A stretch of 64,000 bases of DNA. It comes from Bermanella marisrubri (GTDB taxonomy: Bacteria > Pseudomonadota > Gammaproteobacteria > Pseudomonadales > Oceanobacteraceae). This document shows, in pieces, positions 35,605 to 45,872 of the stretch (position 1 is the first letter of the stretch; the number at the start of each line of letters is the position of its first letter). The stretch lies in NCBI RefSeq assembly GCF_012295615.1, contig NZ_CP051183.1, positions 393,501 through 457,500 of the forward strand, read 5' to 3'. Under the pieces are notes generated by a model. That model searched no databases and was not told the origin of the DNA. It saw only the letters and a program-made list of their open reading frames with translations. A program made the position numbers and the translations under genes.

Positions 35605-36978
35605 CTACAGGTGACTTTCTGCATATTCAGCTAGCGCGGATCTTGGTACACCCTGTAATTCAATACTGCCTCCTAAGGAGAATCCTTTAAAGCGTTCATT
35701 CAAATAAGTTAGCCCCGAACTGGTGGCATTGAGATAAGGCGTATCGATTTGAGCAAGATTACCTAGGCAAACAACTTTAGAACCAGCACCCGCACGGGTA
35801 ATAATGGTTTTCATTTGATGCGGTGTGAGGTTTTGGCTTTCGTCAATGATGATGAGACTTTTTTGGAAGCTGCGACCGCGAATGTAGTTCAGTGACTTAA
35901 ATTGTAGTGGGACTTTTTGCAGTATGTAGTCGATAGAACCATGGGTATTCTCGTCGTCCATATGAAGCGCTTCAAGGTTGTCGGTTATGGCACCCAGCCA
36001 AGGCTCCATTTTTTCTGTCTCCGTACCAGGTAAGAAACCAATGTCTTCATCTAAACCTCGAATACTACGTGTGGCTATAATCCGATTGAAGCGATTTTGC
36101 GCAACGGTCATTTCGATTGCTGCAGCTAAAGCCAAAATGGTTTTACCTGAACCTGCGCTGCCAGTGAGGGTGACGAGATCAATGTCTTCGTCCAGCAGTA
36201 GATCCAGAGCGGCGGCTTGATATATATCCCTTGGTACTAACCCCCAAGCTTCGTTTTGCATGAGACCATCTTTGCTTTTATCCCATAGTTTTATGTGTTG
36301 ATCGTCCACTTCTATAACGCGCGCAATAAAGTTTTGGTCATCCAAAATATACTGGTTGGTGAAGACTTCTTGGTCCATAGATTGACGCGCAATGCGATGG
36401 ACGGTGCGCCCTGGCTCATGCTGAGTGTCGACTTTCTCTATTGTCTCCCAAAAGCTGCCTGGGTATTTATGAAACCCTTGGGTGAGAGACTCAATATCGC
36501 TTACCAATTGGGTATTGTGATAGTCCTCAGCGGCGATGCCGCAGCCACGAGCCTTTAGGCGCATATTGATGTCTTTCGTCACTAATATGATTTGAGTTTT
36601 AGGGCGTTGCTGTTGAAGGAAGATGAGGCTGTTGATGATTTTATTGTCGTTCAGATCATTGGGCAGCAATGTGCTTTGTTGCACGGGCTTGTCCATTAAA
36701 ATGCTCAAGTGACCGTGTTGTTTAGTTGCAGAGGGAAGAGCGATACCTTCGCTGATTTCTTCAGGGGAGGCTTCACCTAACACACTGTCGATATTGCGAA
36801 TGGCTTGTCGACATTCAAGGGAAACGCCTGATTTACTGAGTTTAAGTTTATCCAGTTCTTCTAACACCGTCATGGGTATGACGACATGATGTTCTTCGAA
36901 TTTGTAGATGGCAGTGGGATCGTGGATGAGGACGTTGGTATCGATTACGTAAGCTTTAGTACGACGACGGTTTGGCAT
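35605..36978 (-). CDS. PhoH-like ATPase with N-terminal PIN domain
   Basis: A 457-residue protein joining a PIN ribonuclease domain (residues 1-about 160; AYVIDTNVLIHDP, VLEELDKLK) to a PhoH helicase/ATPase domain (residues about 240-457). Walker A is LTGSAGSGKTILALAAA, and LIIDESQNL is the Walker B region. PhoH2-type proteins unwind and cut RNA; this is the family expectation. The PIN acid residues D in VIDTN and E in VLEEL are present. It is a single gene, with no clear operon partner. Confidence 0.92.
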   Translation of the reverse strand: MPNRRRTKAYVIDTNVLIHDPTAIYKFEEHHVVIPMTVLEELDKLKLSKSGVSLECRQAIRNIDSVLGEASPEEISEGIALPSATKQHGHLSILMDKPVQQSTLLPNDLNDNKIINSLIFLQQQRPKTQIILVTKDINMRLKARGCGIAAEDYHNTQLVSDIESLTQGFHKYPGSFWETIEKVDTQHEPGRTVHRIARQSMDQEVFTNQYILDDQNFIARVIEVDDQHIKLWDKSKDGLMQNEAWGLVPRDIYQAAALDLLLDEDIDLVTLTGSAGSGKTILALAAAIEMTVAQNRFNRIIATRSIRGLDEDIGFLPGTETEKMEPWLGAITDNLEALHMDDENTHGSIDYILQKVPLQFKSLNYIRGRSFQKSLIIIDESQNLTPHQMKTIITRAGAGSKVVCLGNLAQIDTPYLNATSSGLTYLNERFKGFSLGGSIELQGVPRSALAEYAESHL

Positions 36979-37165
36979 TCAGCACTCCTTTGTGCGAACC
37001 ATCGGCCAATAACATATAGGCTAAACGACTACTAACTGTTTGGCTTCATCATTGACCCTTCGGCTCGGATGGAAACCACATCTCCATTCAACCGAGCTTT
37101 CCTTCGAAGCGCAAGAAAAAAATTCGACTAATTTAAAACAGTCGTTTTGGGTGATTTTTGAACAC

Positions 37166-37894
37166 TTAGTGTGGTCGAATACGAATGCTGGATTGGTCGC
37201 TGAGCTTCACATTAGAAATAATGACGTCGCCAAAGCTGCCGCCGTTTGCTGAGCCCGCTACGCGCATATTACGAAAAGCAATTTCTTCAATTTCTGAAGG
37301 TAGTGCCAACTCAATTGAGCCATCTTCATTGATAACTTGTTTGCTGGTTTTGTTGTATTTTACACCTTTCACACTGACATCGGCATCCAGCATGCTGGCG
37401 AGCGGGTTCAAAACCTGAGCCAGTTCGCCAATCGCCCCTAATTTATCCAGCTCGTCTTGCGCTTCTGGATCGCCACCCTGTGCTCGTTCGAGCAGCTGGT
37501 TAAATGCTGATTCTGGATGGCTGATGCCTTGGCCACTGATTGCGGCAAGTCCATCGTCATCTAGCGCTTTTAATCCCTTGTATTGATCGGCTTCCTGACT
37601 TGAATAAGCACCATCTTGTAATGAATCACTGCTTTGCGTATTGGCATAGGCGCCCATGCTTAGCGGACCTAAGATTACGGCCATGACGCCAGCGAAGAAA
37701 CGGTGACGTGACTGCTTCTTCAAAGCTTTATTCAATTGTTTGTCGGTTAGTATGCCTTGGTCAATCAGCACCTCACCCAAGCGCATACCTGAGGTGATCT
37801 GTAATTGCAGTGCGGCATCTAGCTGAGTTTGAGTGATTAACCCTTTGCTTTTTAGTAGTGAGCCTAGGCGAGATTTGGCTTCGTATTGAGACAT
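37166..37894 (-). CDS. MshEN-like domain joined to a membrane/secreted protein with an ISGQG motif
   Basis: The first 62 residues hold two copies of an RLG-x-LL / G-x(6)-L-x-x-AL pattern typical of the MshEN / T2SS-E N-terminal domain: RLGSLLKSKGLITQTQLDAAL and RLGEVLIDQGILTDKQLNKAL (the second at residues 38-58). Then comes a hydrophobic segment (residues about 68-84, AVILGPLSMGAYA) and a C-terminal part with LDDDGLAAISGQG at 111-123. Such D-x-L-x-x-ISGQG motifs are seen in many Pseudomonas-group surface proteins. I cannot give a function, but MshEN domains usually bind c-di-GMP. Confidence 0.7.
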   Translation of the reverse strand: MSQYEAKSRLGSLLKSKGLITQTQLDAALQLQITSGMRLGEVLIDQGILTDKQLNKALKKQSRHRFFAGVMAVILGPLSMGAYANTQSSDSLQDGAYSSQEADQYKGLKALDDDGLAAISGQGISHPESAFNQLLERAQGGDPEAQDELDKLGAIGELAQVLNPLASMLDADVSVKGVKYNKTSKQVINEDGSIELALPSEIEEIAFRNMRVAGSANGGSFGDVIISNVKLSDQSSIRIRPH

Positions 37895-39223
<1,329 letters not shown>

Positions 39224-39233
39224 ATTGGATAGT

Positions 39234-39503
39234 TTAACTTCGATTGTCTTTTCTTAAGATGTGAATACCGTGGTGGGTTTCAATTGGACCAACCACGGTA
39301 CCAAGAGGCGCGGATTCTAGCGCCTCTTTTATTTCTGCTGGAAAGTCTTGCTCTGACATATTGCCGAGTTTACCGCCATCTTTGGCACTTGGGCAGGCGC
39401 TATGTTCTTGAGCCAACTGCGCGAAATCTGCACCCTCTTCGAGGTTTTTAATGATTGGCTCCACCAGGAGTGGTGTATGCAGCAAAATGTGTCGGATTTC
39501 CAT
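39234..39503 (-). CDS. ppiC: Small parvulin-type peptidyl-prolyl isomerase
   Basis: An 89-residue single-domain parvulin with no signal peptide, like E. coli PpiC (93 residues). The motif IRHILLHTP and later GGKLGNMSEQDFPAEIKEAL and GPIETHHGIHILR are typical. It would isomerise prolyl bonds in the cytosol. It lies divergent to the next small gene and ends 10 nt from trxB on the opposite strand. Confidence 0.9.
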   Translation of the reverse strand: MEIRHILLHTPLLVEPIIKNLEEGADFAQLAQEHSACPSAKDGGKLGNMSEQDFPAEIKEALESAPLGTVVGPIETHHGIHILRKDNRS

Positions 39504-39610
39504 GTGAAAAACTCTCTTTTTGATACATCCAAGACTAGACTATAAAGCAACGCTTGAAGTAGGTAGAATGCGCCTCCCATTCAAATCAGTCAAAATAACT
39601 GGAGAAACTT

Positions 39611-39898
39611 ATGGCCCGTGGTGGTTTTCGTCGCAATAAAATCCAAAAACAGCAGGGTAAAGGCACACTGGAAACCGTTAAAACCGAAGGACCATTTATC
39701 GAATGGGTAGGTAAACCAGAATACTATCGTCACTACCTCACTATTGATGGCAATGAATACCGTTACGAATCGGACACGACTGATCTGGGTGTGGAGCTCG
39801 GCGACATGGTAGTGTTTCGTTATATTGATCATAAAGACGGTTTGATTATTGATCGACGTTCACTTGGTAAGTGGATCGACCCAGCGTCTTTTAGCTAA
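39611..39898 (+). CDS. Small basic-start protein, unknown
   Basis: I recognise no family. The 95-residue product has a basic N-terminus (MARGGFRRNKIQKQQGKG) followed by a beta-rich part ending RRSLGKWIDP. The basic start could contact nucleic acid. GGAG precedes the ATG by about 7 nt. Its stop overlaps the polB stop region by 4 bases on the other strand. Confidence 0.65.
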   Translation: MARGGFRRNKIQKQQGKGTLETVKTEGPFIEWVGKPEYYRHYLTIDGNEYRYESDTTDLGVELGDMVVFRYIDHKDGLIIDRRSLGKWIDPASFS

Positions 39899-42282
39899 AA
39901 CTCACCAAAGATATCCTGTTGTGGGCTACGGATTTGCTCGAATCGCTCATCTAAAAAATAAAGAATGCTATCGACCACAGGAGCAATTTGCTTATCTACG
40001 TAATGTTCATAGTCCAATGGTAAATTGTTTGCACACTCTAACGCCATTGGGCCTTGCTGGGTAATTACATAGCGAATCCAACCACCATTTTCATACGGAT
40101 TTATTTGATTGCGTTTTTGGTAGATAGGCTCTGCTGCTATGGCGGCTTGAATTTGCGGTGGTATGTTTTTCTTATAGTGGTTTAACGGTTTGCGAATACG
40201 CTTCTTATAAACCAACGCATGATCCCATTTTCCTTGTAGTAATTCCTGTACTGTGGATTGAATGAAAACATGGTAGTCCTTGCCTTCAAACACTAAACGA
40301 TACAGTTCTTTTTGTATGTGTTTTGCTAACTCAGTCCAGTCACTCCTTACAGCTTCTAACCCTTTAAATACCAATTCGCCTGAACTCAATAAACCGGCGT
40401 AGCGTTTCTTACTACCTTTATCACTTCCGCGAATAGTTGGCATAAGAAAATCACCATAGTGATTTTCGAATTCAATCTCTAAATGACTATCTAGACCAAA
40501 TTCGTGTTGTAGCTTATGCCGCCAATACTGATTTAACCCGTCACTCAACTGATTACCGATTTGCTGCGCAATCGAATGATCTACATCTATGATGTTTCCA
40601 TTCCCAGTATGTAGGCTTACGAATACGCTATCGGTGTCACCATATATCACTTGGAAGCCTTGCTGCTCTATCCAGGTGGCACTTTGGTTGATGATTGAAT
40701 GTCCGCGTTCAGTAATAGAACTTGCTAATCGCGCATCAAAAAAGCGGCATCCGGTGCTACCTAATATGCCATAGAAACTGTTCATGATGATTTTGATAGC
40801 ATAGCTTTGCGCAGCATCATTACGTTTTTTCGCAAGATCACGCTCTGCCCATAATTGGGTGATGATGTTAGGAAGAAAGTGCTTTTCGCGATGAAAAAAA
40901 GCATCGTGAAAACCAGCAATACAATCCTCGCTATGTCCTTCTTGTTGCGCTTTTAATCCCTCAATCAATCCTAAAGGGTCAATTTTAAAGGTACGAATAA
41001 TACTGGGGTATAGGCTTTTAAAATCCAAAACTAATACATCTTTATATAAACCTGGTTTACTATCTAATACCAAGCCACCTGGTGCTTTAAAACCATCAAA
41101 GCCCTCACCTAAGTTTGGCGCTATGTAGCCTGCTCGATGCAATTTGGGTAAATATAGAAATTCAAACGCAGCAACACTGCCACCAACTCGGTCTAAGCGA
41201 TGACCGGTTAGGAAACTACGTTTTACTAAATAATCAATCAGTTGAGTTTCTTTAAAGACATCAATAACCAGTTGACAGTCATTAATATTGTATTGAGCCA
41301 GAGCCGCTTTATTGTGGTGAAACAGCTCTGTTATAGCATGACCTCGATCAGACATATCACCATCAAAGCCTTCAATGATTTTGCCTTTATCTAGTAGCTG
41401 ATGAGCGACAAAGTCTAATGCGAAGCTTTCGAAGTGATAGCTGGCATTTTTAAGTGAGTCGATCCCATCGAGAATGCATCGACCGGGTATGTCAACAAAA
41501 TTAAATCCGTTTTGACCCTGCCTAATATTAAGTGATGACTGTTGGCGACCCCAAAGCATTTCTAATCCATGCTCACGATAAAGTCGATGTAGAACACTGA
41601 CATCAAAGTTAACAACATTCCAGCCTAAAAGAAGATCAGGATCCCATTCACTGATAAGTTGATTACTTGCAATTAATAGACTTCGTATATTTTTAAAAAA
41701 TATTAGTTGTTGCGTGCTACTACTTGGATCGCCCAGCATATAAACCATTTCTTTACGCTCGCTACTATCTTCATAAACGAACGCAATACTCAAAAGTTTT
41801 TCTGACACCTTGCGCGTGGGCATAGTGGTTTCGATATCAAAACTAATGTAAGAGAAGTTGGGAATAAAATTGTAGGGTTGAATTCGTGGGTTTTTGTATT
41901 CCAAAGCAGTATGTTGCTCATCAAAATAGAGACCGCCTTTAATGGAACGCTCCATTAAGAAGCGACTCGTTGGTTTGATGTCATCCTCCCATAGAGTGAT
42001 GCCATTTTGTTGAGCATAGCGACGAACAGCATTTAGTATTTTTAAACTGGAACAATAAATCGCAGCGATGGGCGAATCATCAAAATGCTTTAGGGCTAAA
42101 TTCGAATGTCGATGGCCAAGCCATGTTGGTAGTTTTTTCACATCTGATTGGCGGCAAAATACAACAGCCTCATGCTGAGGAAATTCAATAAAGATGGGTC
42201 CGCTTTGAGTTTTTAGCCAATAGCGCAGAACCAGCTGCTCGTCACGATCAAAGCTGTGCTCAGATAGGATGAACCCTTCCAC
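39895..42282 (-). CDS. polB: DNA polymerase II (family B)
   Basis: Pol II helps to restart replication and bypass lesions during the SOS response. The 795-residue product (E. coli 783) has exonuclease motif FDIETTMP, polymerase motifs DFKSLYPSIIRTF, and YGDTDSVFVS. The chosen start is the only early ATG that gives the full N-terminal domain. No LexA box is evident in the 64 bp between it and the next gene, where I would expect one. It could also be SOS-independent. Confidence 0.94.
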   Translation of the reverse strand: MEGFILSEHSFDRDEQLVLRYWLKTQSGPIFIEFPQHEAVVFCRQSDVKKLPTWLGHRHSNLALKHFDDSPIAAIYCSSLKILNAVRRYAQQNGITLWEDDIKPTSRFLMERSIKGGLYFDEQHTALEYKNPRIQPYNFIPNFSYISFDIETTMPTRKVSEKLLSIAFVYEDSSERKEMVYMLGDPSSSTQQLIFFKNIRSLLIASNQLISEWDPDLLLGWNVVNFDVSVLHRLYREHGLEMLWGRQQSSLNIRQGQNGFNFVDIPGRCILDGIDSLKNASYHFESFALDFVAHQLLDKGKIIEGFDGDMSDRGHAITELFHHNKAALAQYNINDCQLVIDVFKETQLIDYLVKRSFLTGHRLDRVGGSVAAFEFLYLPKLHRAGYIAPNLGEGFDGFKAPGGLVLDSKPGLYKDVLVLDFKSLYPSIIRTFKIDPLGLIEGLKAQQEGHSEDCIAGFHDAFFHREKHFLPNIITQLWAERDLAKKRNDAAQSYAIKIIMNSFYGILGSTGCRFFDARLASSITERGHSIINQSATWIEQQGFQVIYGDTDSVFVSLHTGNGNIIDVDHSIAQQIGNQLSDGLNQYWRHKLQHEFGLDSHLEIEFENHYGDFLMPTIRGSDKGSKKRYAGLLSSGELVFKGLEAVRSDWTELAKHIQKELYRLVFEGKDYHVFIQSTVQELLQGKWDHALVYKKRIRKPLNHYKKNIPPQIQAAIAAEPIYQKRNQINPYENGGWIRYVITQQGPMALECANNLPLDYEHYVDKQIAPVVDSILYFLDERFEQIRSPQQDIFGEF

Positions 42283-42346
42283 TTATACCTCATTGAATTA
42301 ATGTGTTAGCACTTGATTATATCAGTGAATCAATGTTGTTGAGATC

Positions 42347-44341
42347 TTAAAGTTCAGGTGGATGAGTGAAAATATAAAAGCGTTTTTCTGATTGGCTTTT
42401 TGCAGCATACATGGCGATATCAGCACTACGGGTGAGTTCAATGGATGACGTGCCATGGTCGGGATAGAGGCTAATTCCGATACTACAACCAACACTAATT
42501 TCGATACCGTCTATGACAATGGGAGAGCAAAGTAAAGAGACCACCTGCTGGGCAACACTCTCAATACTGTTCATATCAGAAATATCTTCTATGATCATAA
42601 CAAACTCATCACCACCAATACGTGCTACGGTATCGTGCTCTCGTGTACGTGACTCCAATCTTTCAGCAACGATTCGCAGTAATTTGTCACCCATTTCATG
42701 TCCATATTCATCGTTTATTGGTTTAAACCGATCAAGATCAATAAATAATAACGCAACTTTTTTGTTTTGCCGGTCGGCCCTAGAAATTGCTTGATTCAGT
42801 TGATTTTCGAATAGAGTGCGATTAGCTAAGCCCGTTAAAGCATCATGATGGGCCATCTGCTGAAGTCGATTTTCTAGGGCTTTGCGATCACTGATATCTG
42901 TAATTATTACTACAATTGTTGATTCCAGTTCTCCAACATGGCTAATACTCAGCCGAACGGGAATGATTTTTTGACTATAGGTCTTTATTTCAGTATCCCC
43001 TTGCCAATTTAGTTGGTGAGTCAGGGCATTGCGAATCGCGCTTTTGGTTTCCGTAGCGACAGAGTCGTGGTAAAACGAGAACGTGCTACCAATGATTCTT
43101 TTGGCACTCATATGAGTGAGTTCACACAGTGCGTGATTGGTGCTAATTACATGCAAATCCTTATCTAAAATTAAAATACCATCATGGCTGCTATCAAGCA
43201 CACTAGCCGCTAATTTCAATTGACGTTCTGCCTGATGCTTCTGGGTTTGATCAAGAGCAAAAAATAATCCGGCGCTAGCGCTGCTGTCGTAGGGAATACC
43301 ACCTAGATAGACCGAGAGCCTTTCTCCTGTCCTATGAAAAAGTTCAATGGAGTGCAGCTTGTTTCCTCGGCCATATTTAATGTTGTCTGCGATTTCCTTT
43401 AGAACTTTTCTTTGGTCTTGGGGAATCAGACTTTGCCATTGTAGAGTTCTGTTGCTTATGTCGACTGAATCAAATCCAAAAAGATGTAAGAAATTTGCGT
43501 TGGCATCGGTGATTAATCCGTTCTCATTCCATTCTATGATGCTTAATAGGCCTGAGTCATACAGGCTGTTGAAGCGTTTCTCACTGAGCCTGAGTTCGGA
43601 TTCGGTTTGACTAATGTGCGCTAGAATACTTCTTAGATAAAAAACGAGGAATAGAATACTGAAAGCAATGGCGATAATAGATACTTGATCCGTCGTATCT
43701 TTTACCCATCGAGCACCCTCACCGAGTGTGTTAGAAAACGCGTTTTCGTAGGAGGTGAGTTCTGCATTGAGGCGGTCTAGCTCCAGTAATTGTTTTCGGT
43801 CAATACTTGTGGGATTAACCTTTCGCTGTGCTTTGATTCTCTTACCTAAACGCTGTAGTTCTTCGATGCTTGTATCCGCCTTCTCCCAAAAAGCTGTTGC
43901 CTTTTTTACGTGATAGAAATTTTTGAAATGTAGAAAAAAACCGATCATGGTCTCAATATCCTCAGGATCATTGAGGCCGATTAGAAAGCCTTTGCTGGCC
44001 GTTGCTCTGTCGGGTGGCGTTTGCAGCAAAGCCAGGCGTGCTTGTTTATCGCCAAACGTTACCTCTAGCGCAGATAAAAACATCTGATAGTCGTGATCAG
44101 AACCAAAGCTCGCGAATCTTTGAAGATAAAAAATGGCGTCCTTTTGAGCTTTTGCCCATGTACCTTCACCTTTGGTGAACACCCGCACTCCATTGAGCGC
44201 ATAGCTTTGCACATAACTAAGACTAATGAGCAACAGACTCACCGCTAACAGAGTGCTAATCGCGACTACGACCTGCTTACGGATGACGGAGGTATGCTGG
44301 CTGGTCGTTGCTGTAGGTGCTCTATTATCGTCGATGCTCAT
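42347..44341 (-). CDS. Membrane diguanylate cyclase with PAS sensor domains
   Basis: The 664-residue product has two membrane helices (residues about 25-48 and 215-235) that enclose a periplasmic domain of about 165 residues. Two PAS-type domains follow (about 245-365 and 370-490), and then a GGDEF domain with the intact motif GGDEF at 576-580. It would make cyclic-di-GMP from GTP in response to a periplasmic or cytosolic signal. There is no EAL domain. An RxxD inhibition site is not evident from the sequence I see. It lies upstream of polB on the same strand. Confidence 0.92.
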   Translation of the reverse strand: MSIDDNRAPTATTSQHTSVIRKQVVVAISTLLAVSLLLISLSYVQSYALNGVRVFTKGEGTWAKAQKDAIFYLQRFASFGSDHDYQMFLSALEVTFGDKQARLALLQTPPDRATASKGFLIGLNDPEDIETMIGFFLHFKNFYHVKKATAFWEKADTSIEELQRLGKRIKAQRKVNPTSIDRKQLLELDRLNAELTSYENAFSNTLGEGARWVKDTTDQVSIIAIAFSILFLVFYLRSILAHISQTESELRLSEKRFNSLYDSGLLSIIEWNENGLITDANANFLHLFGFDSVDISNRTLQWQSLIPQDQRKVLKEIADNIKYGRGNKLHSIELFHRTGERLSVYLGGIPYDSSASAGLFFALDQTQKHQAERQLKLAASVLDSSHDGILILDKDLHVISTNHALCELTHMSAKRIIGSTFSFYHDSVATETKSAIRNALTHQLNWQGDTEIKTYSQKIIPVRLSISHVGELESTIVVIITDISDRKALENRLQQMAHHDALTGLANRTLFENQLNQAISRADRQNKKVALLFIDLDRFKPINDEYGHEMGDKLLRIVAERLESRTREHDTVARIGGDEFVMIIEDISDMNSIESVAQQVVSLLCSPIVIDGIEISVGCSIGISLYPDHGTSSIELTRSADIAMYAAKSQSEKRFYIFTHPPEL

Positions 44342-44430
44342 TGGAACCTGATTAGAGTAGGGCTTATTTGACCTATACCGTATTTAAGCTTAGCTAAAGA
44401 TAGGGATAAATCATTTTAAGGGAGAGCCCG

Positions 44431-44790
44431 GTGAAGCCAAAGATTTCCCAAGACCCAATGTACCAATTGCTTCGGGAAGAAAAAGTACCAGAATTCAATA
44501 AGTTACGGACTCAAGGTAAGGCTTGTGACTTAACCGGTTGTGATTTCAGAGGCCTGGATCTTCGTGACTTGGATGTGCGAGGGTTAGATTTAAGTAACGC
44601 TTATTTTCGTGGAGCGGATTTGCGATCGGTGGATTTCCGAGGAGCGAAGCTTAGTGGTGCCAGTTTAGCGGATGCCAAGATCAGTGGCTGTTTTTTCCCT
44701 GACAATATCAGTGCTCAAGAGATTCTTATGTCTGTGCAACATGGAACACGCTTGCGTCACCCATCTCCAGATAGCCGACTTCCTGCTTAG
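44431..44790 (+). CDS. Pentapeptide-repeat protein
   Basis: The 119-residue product has an A(D/N)LXX-type repeat stretch (LTGCDFRGLDLRDLDVRG to ADLRSVDFRGAKLSG, residues about 34-85), which folds as a right-handed beta helix. The function of short pentapeptide proteins is often unknown; some bind DNA gyrase. It starts with GTG and AAGGGAG lies before it. It is followed by a CNB-domain gene 94 bp away. Confidence 0.82.
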   Translation: MKPKISQDPMYQLLREEKVPEFNKLRTQGKACDLTGCDFRGLDLRDLDVRGLDLSNAYFRGADLRSVDFRGAKLSGASLADAKISGCFFPDNISAQEILMSVQHGTRLRHPSPDSRLPA

Positions 44791-44884
44791 ACGGCTTTTG
44801 CCAATTGAGACATTGGTCAGATTGTGTACAGAGCGTTTCGTGATACTATGCGGCCACTGAGAAACGTGGGATTAGTCAGAATTT

Positions 44885-45682
44885 ATGTTTTTTCTAGGTA
44901 AAGTTCCTGCACAGGTTGAACCCCTGATTGAGCGACAGCAATTGCTGACGCAGCACCTAATGCAGCAGTTTGAGGGCCCTTCAGAGGTCCAATCCTTTAG
45001 CTATCTTAATCAGTTGCTTGATAGCTTTGGTAAAGAATACATGGGAATCCTGCGTTCTGGCTTGATTACTGCAGTTAGCAAAGGCGTGGAAGTAGCCTGT
45101 TATGAGGCTGGCGACTTTGTTGGTATTAGTCGAGTCTTTGGTTTGCCCTATGCCCAGCTTAAAGTGGAAGATGAAGTAGAGGTGGAGCTAATTCACCGAG
45201 ATACTTTTGTCACTTACATCAATGAAGATCCTGTTCGCCAACACCGCTGGAGTAATTACTTGTTGACCAATGTGGCCTTGTATCAAGAGGTATTGGCTCA
45301 CTTTCATGTACAGGTTCAAGTACAAACGCCTAAAGGCTTTCAGCAATTACAGCCTGGTGATGTGATCATTAGGGAGGGTGATATCGCAGATACGGTTTAT
45401 CAATTGATGTCTGGTAGTGCCGATGTAACCGTTAATGGTGTTACCGTGGGTGAGATTTTAGACGGAGAGATCTTTGGTGCCATGGCAGTATTCACTGGAG
45501 AGATGCGCAATGCCACTGTGACAGCGCGCGAAAATTGTCAGTTGATGGTGATTCCTAAAAACGAGTTTGTTGACTTGATTCGAGCTCAGCCAGAAACGGC
45601 TATCACTCTGTTAGATAATATGTCACGTCGTATTAAATCACTGAATGAACAAGTACTAAGACAGCAAAATCAAATTGCCTGA
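44885..45682 (+). CDS. Cyclic-nucleotide-binding domain protein
   Basis: The C-terminal about 120 residues form a CNB domain (LQPGDVIIREGDIADTVYQL, EIFGAMAVFTGE and a basic-turn RNATVTA), resembling CRP/FNR sensor domains. The first about 140 residues hold no recognised domain, and there is no DNA-binding helix-turn-helix, so it is not a CRP-type regulator. It lies just before the small-RNA promoter on the same strand. Confidence 0.8.
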   Translation: MFFLGKVPAQVEPLIERQQLLTQHLMQQFEGPSEVQSFSYLNQLLDSFGKEYMGILRSGLITAVSKGVEVACYEAGDFVGISRVFGLPYAQLKVEDEVEVELIHRDTFVTYINEDPVRQHRWSNYLLTNVALYQEVLAHFHVQVQVQTPKGFQQLQPGDVIIREGDIADTVYQLMSGSADVTVNGVTVGEILDGEIFGAMAVFTGEMRNATVTARENCQLMVIPKNEFVDLIRAQPETAITLLDNMSRRIKSLNEQVLRQQNQIA

Positions 45683-45721
45683 AGAGAATAATGTCATGCT
45701 GGCGGTATTTTTCTAAATATA

Positions 45722-45764
45722 AATGAGAATTATTATTGACAAGGTAAATGAGAATGTATATTAT
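45722..45764 (+). promoter_or_regulatory. Fur-box promoter of a small RNA
   Basis: A promoter with -35 TTGACA (45736-45741), a 17-nt spacer and -10 TATTAT (45759-45764) is in the + direction. AATGAGAATTATTATT at 45722-45737 matches the half-site core of the Fur consensus AATGATAATCATTATC in 13 of 16 positions and overlaps the -35 box. A second AATGAGAAT lies in the spacer. So Fur would repress it when iron is plentiful. Confidence 0.85.
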
Positions 45765-45770
45765 TTACTT

Positions 45771-45872
45771 GCAGTCACGGAAAACGCAGCAAGTTGAAAG
45801 TGAATGCACTCTCTCATCAAGCTAATCACATTGCTAATTTAGCAAGCCACTGGATTTCCAGTGGCTTTTTTT
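45771..45872 (+). ncRNA. Candidate RyhB/PrrF-like Fur-regulated small RNA
   Basis: From the predicted start near 45771 to the end of the terminator T-run this would be an RNA of about 100 nt. It has a CACATTGCT core at 45827-45835, which is exactly the core pairing sequence of RyhB, followed by an AU-rich stretch and a terminator hairpin. RyhB represses mRNAs of iron-using proteins through this core with Hfq. The sequence outside the core does not resemble E. coli RyhB or Pseudomonas PrrF, as far as I can judge. The Fur box upstream strongly supports an iron-sparing role, which is inference. Confidence 0.75.
45844..45872 (+). terminator. Rho-independent terminator of the small RNA
   Basis: AAGCCACTGG pairs with CCAGTGGCTT around the 4-nt loop ATTT and is followed by a T-run. 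It ends the small RNA and overlaps the 3' end of the convergent pycR gene by 2 bases. Confidence 0.93.

Noticed and set aside
42283..42346. LexA box before polB
   Set aside because: No CTGT-N8-ACAG pattern is visible in the gap to the next gene, so SOS control is not claimed.
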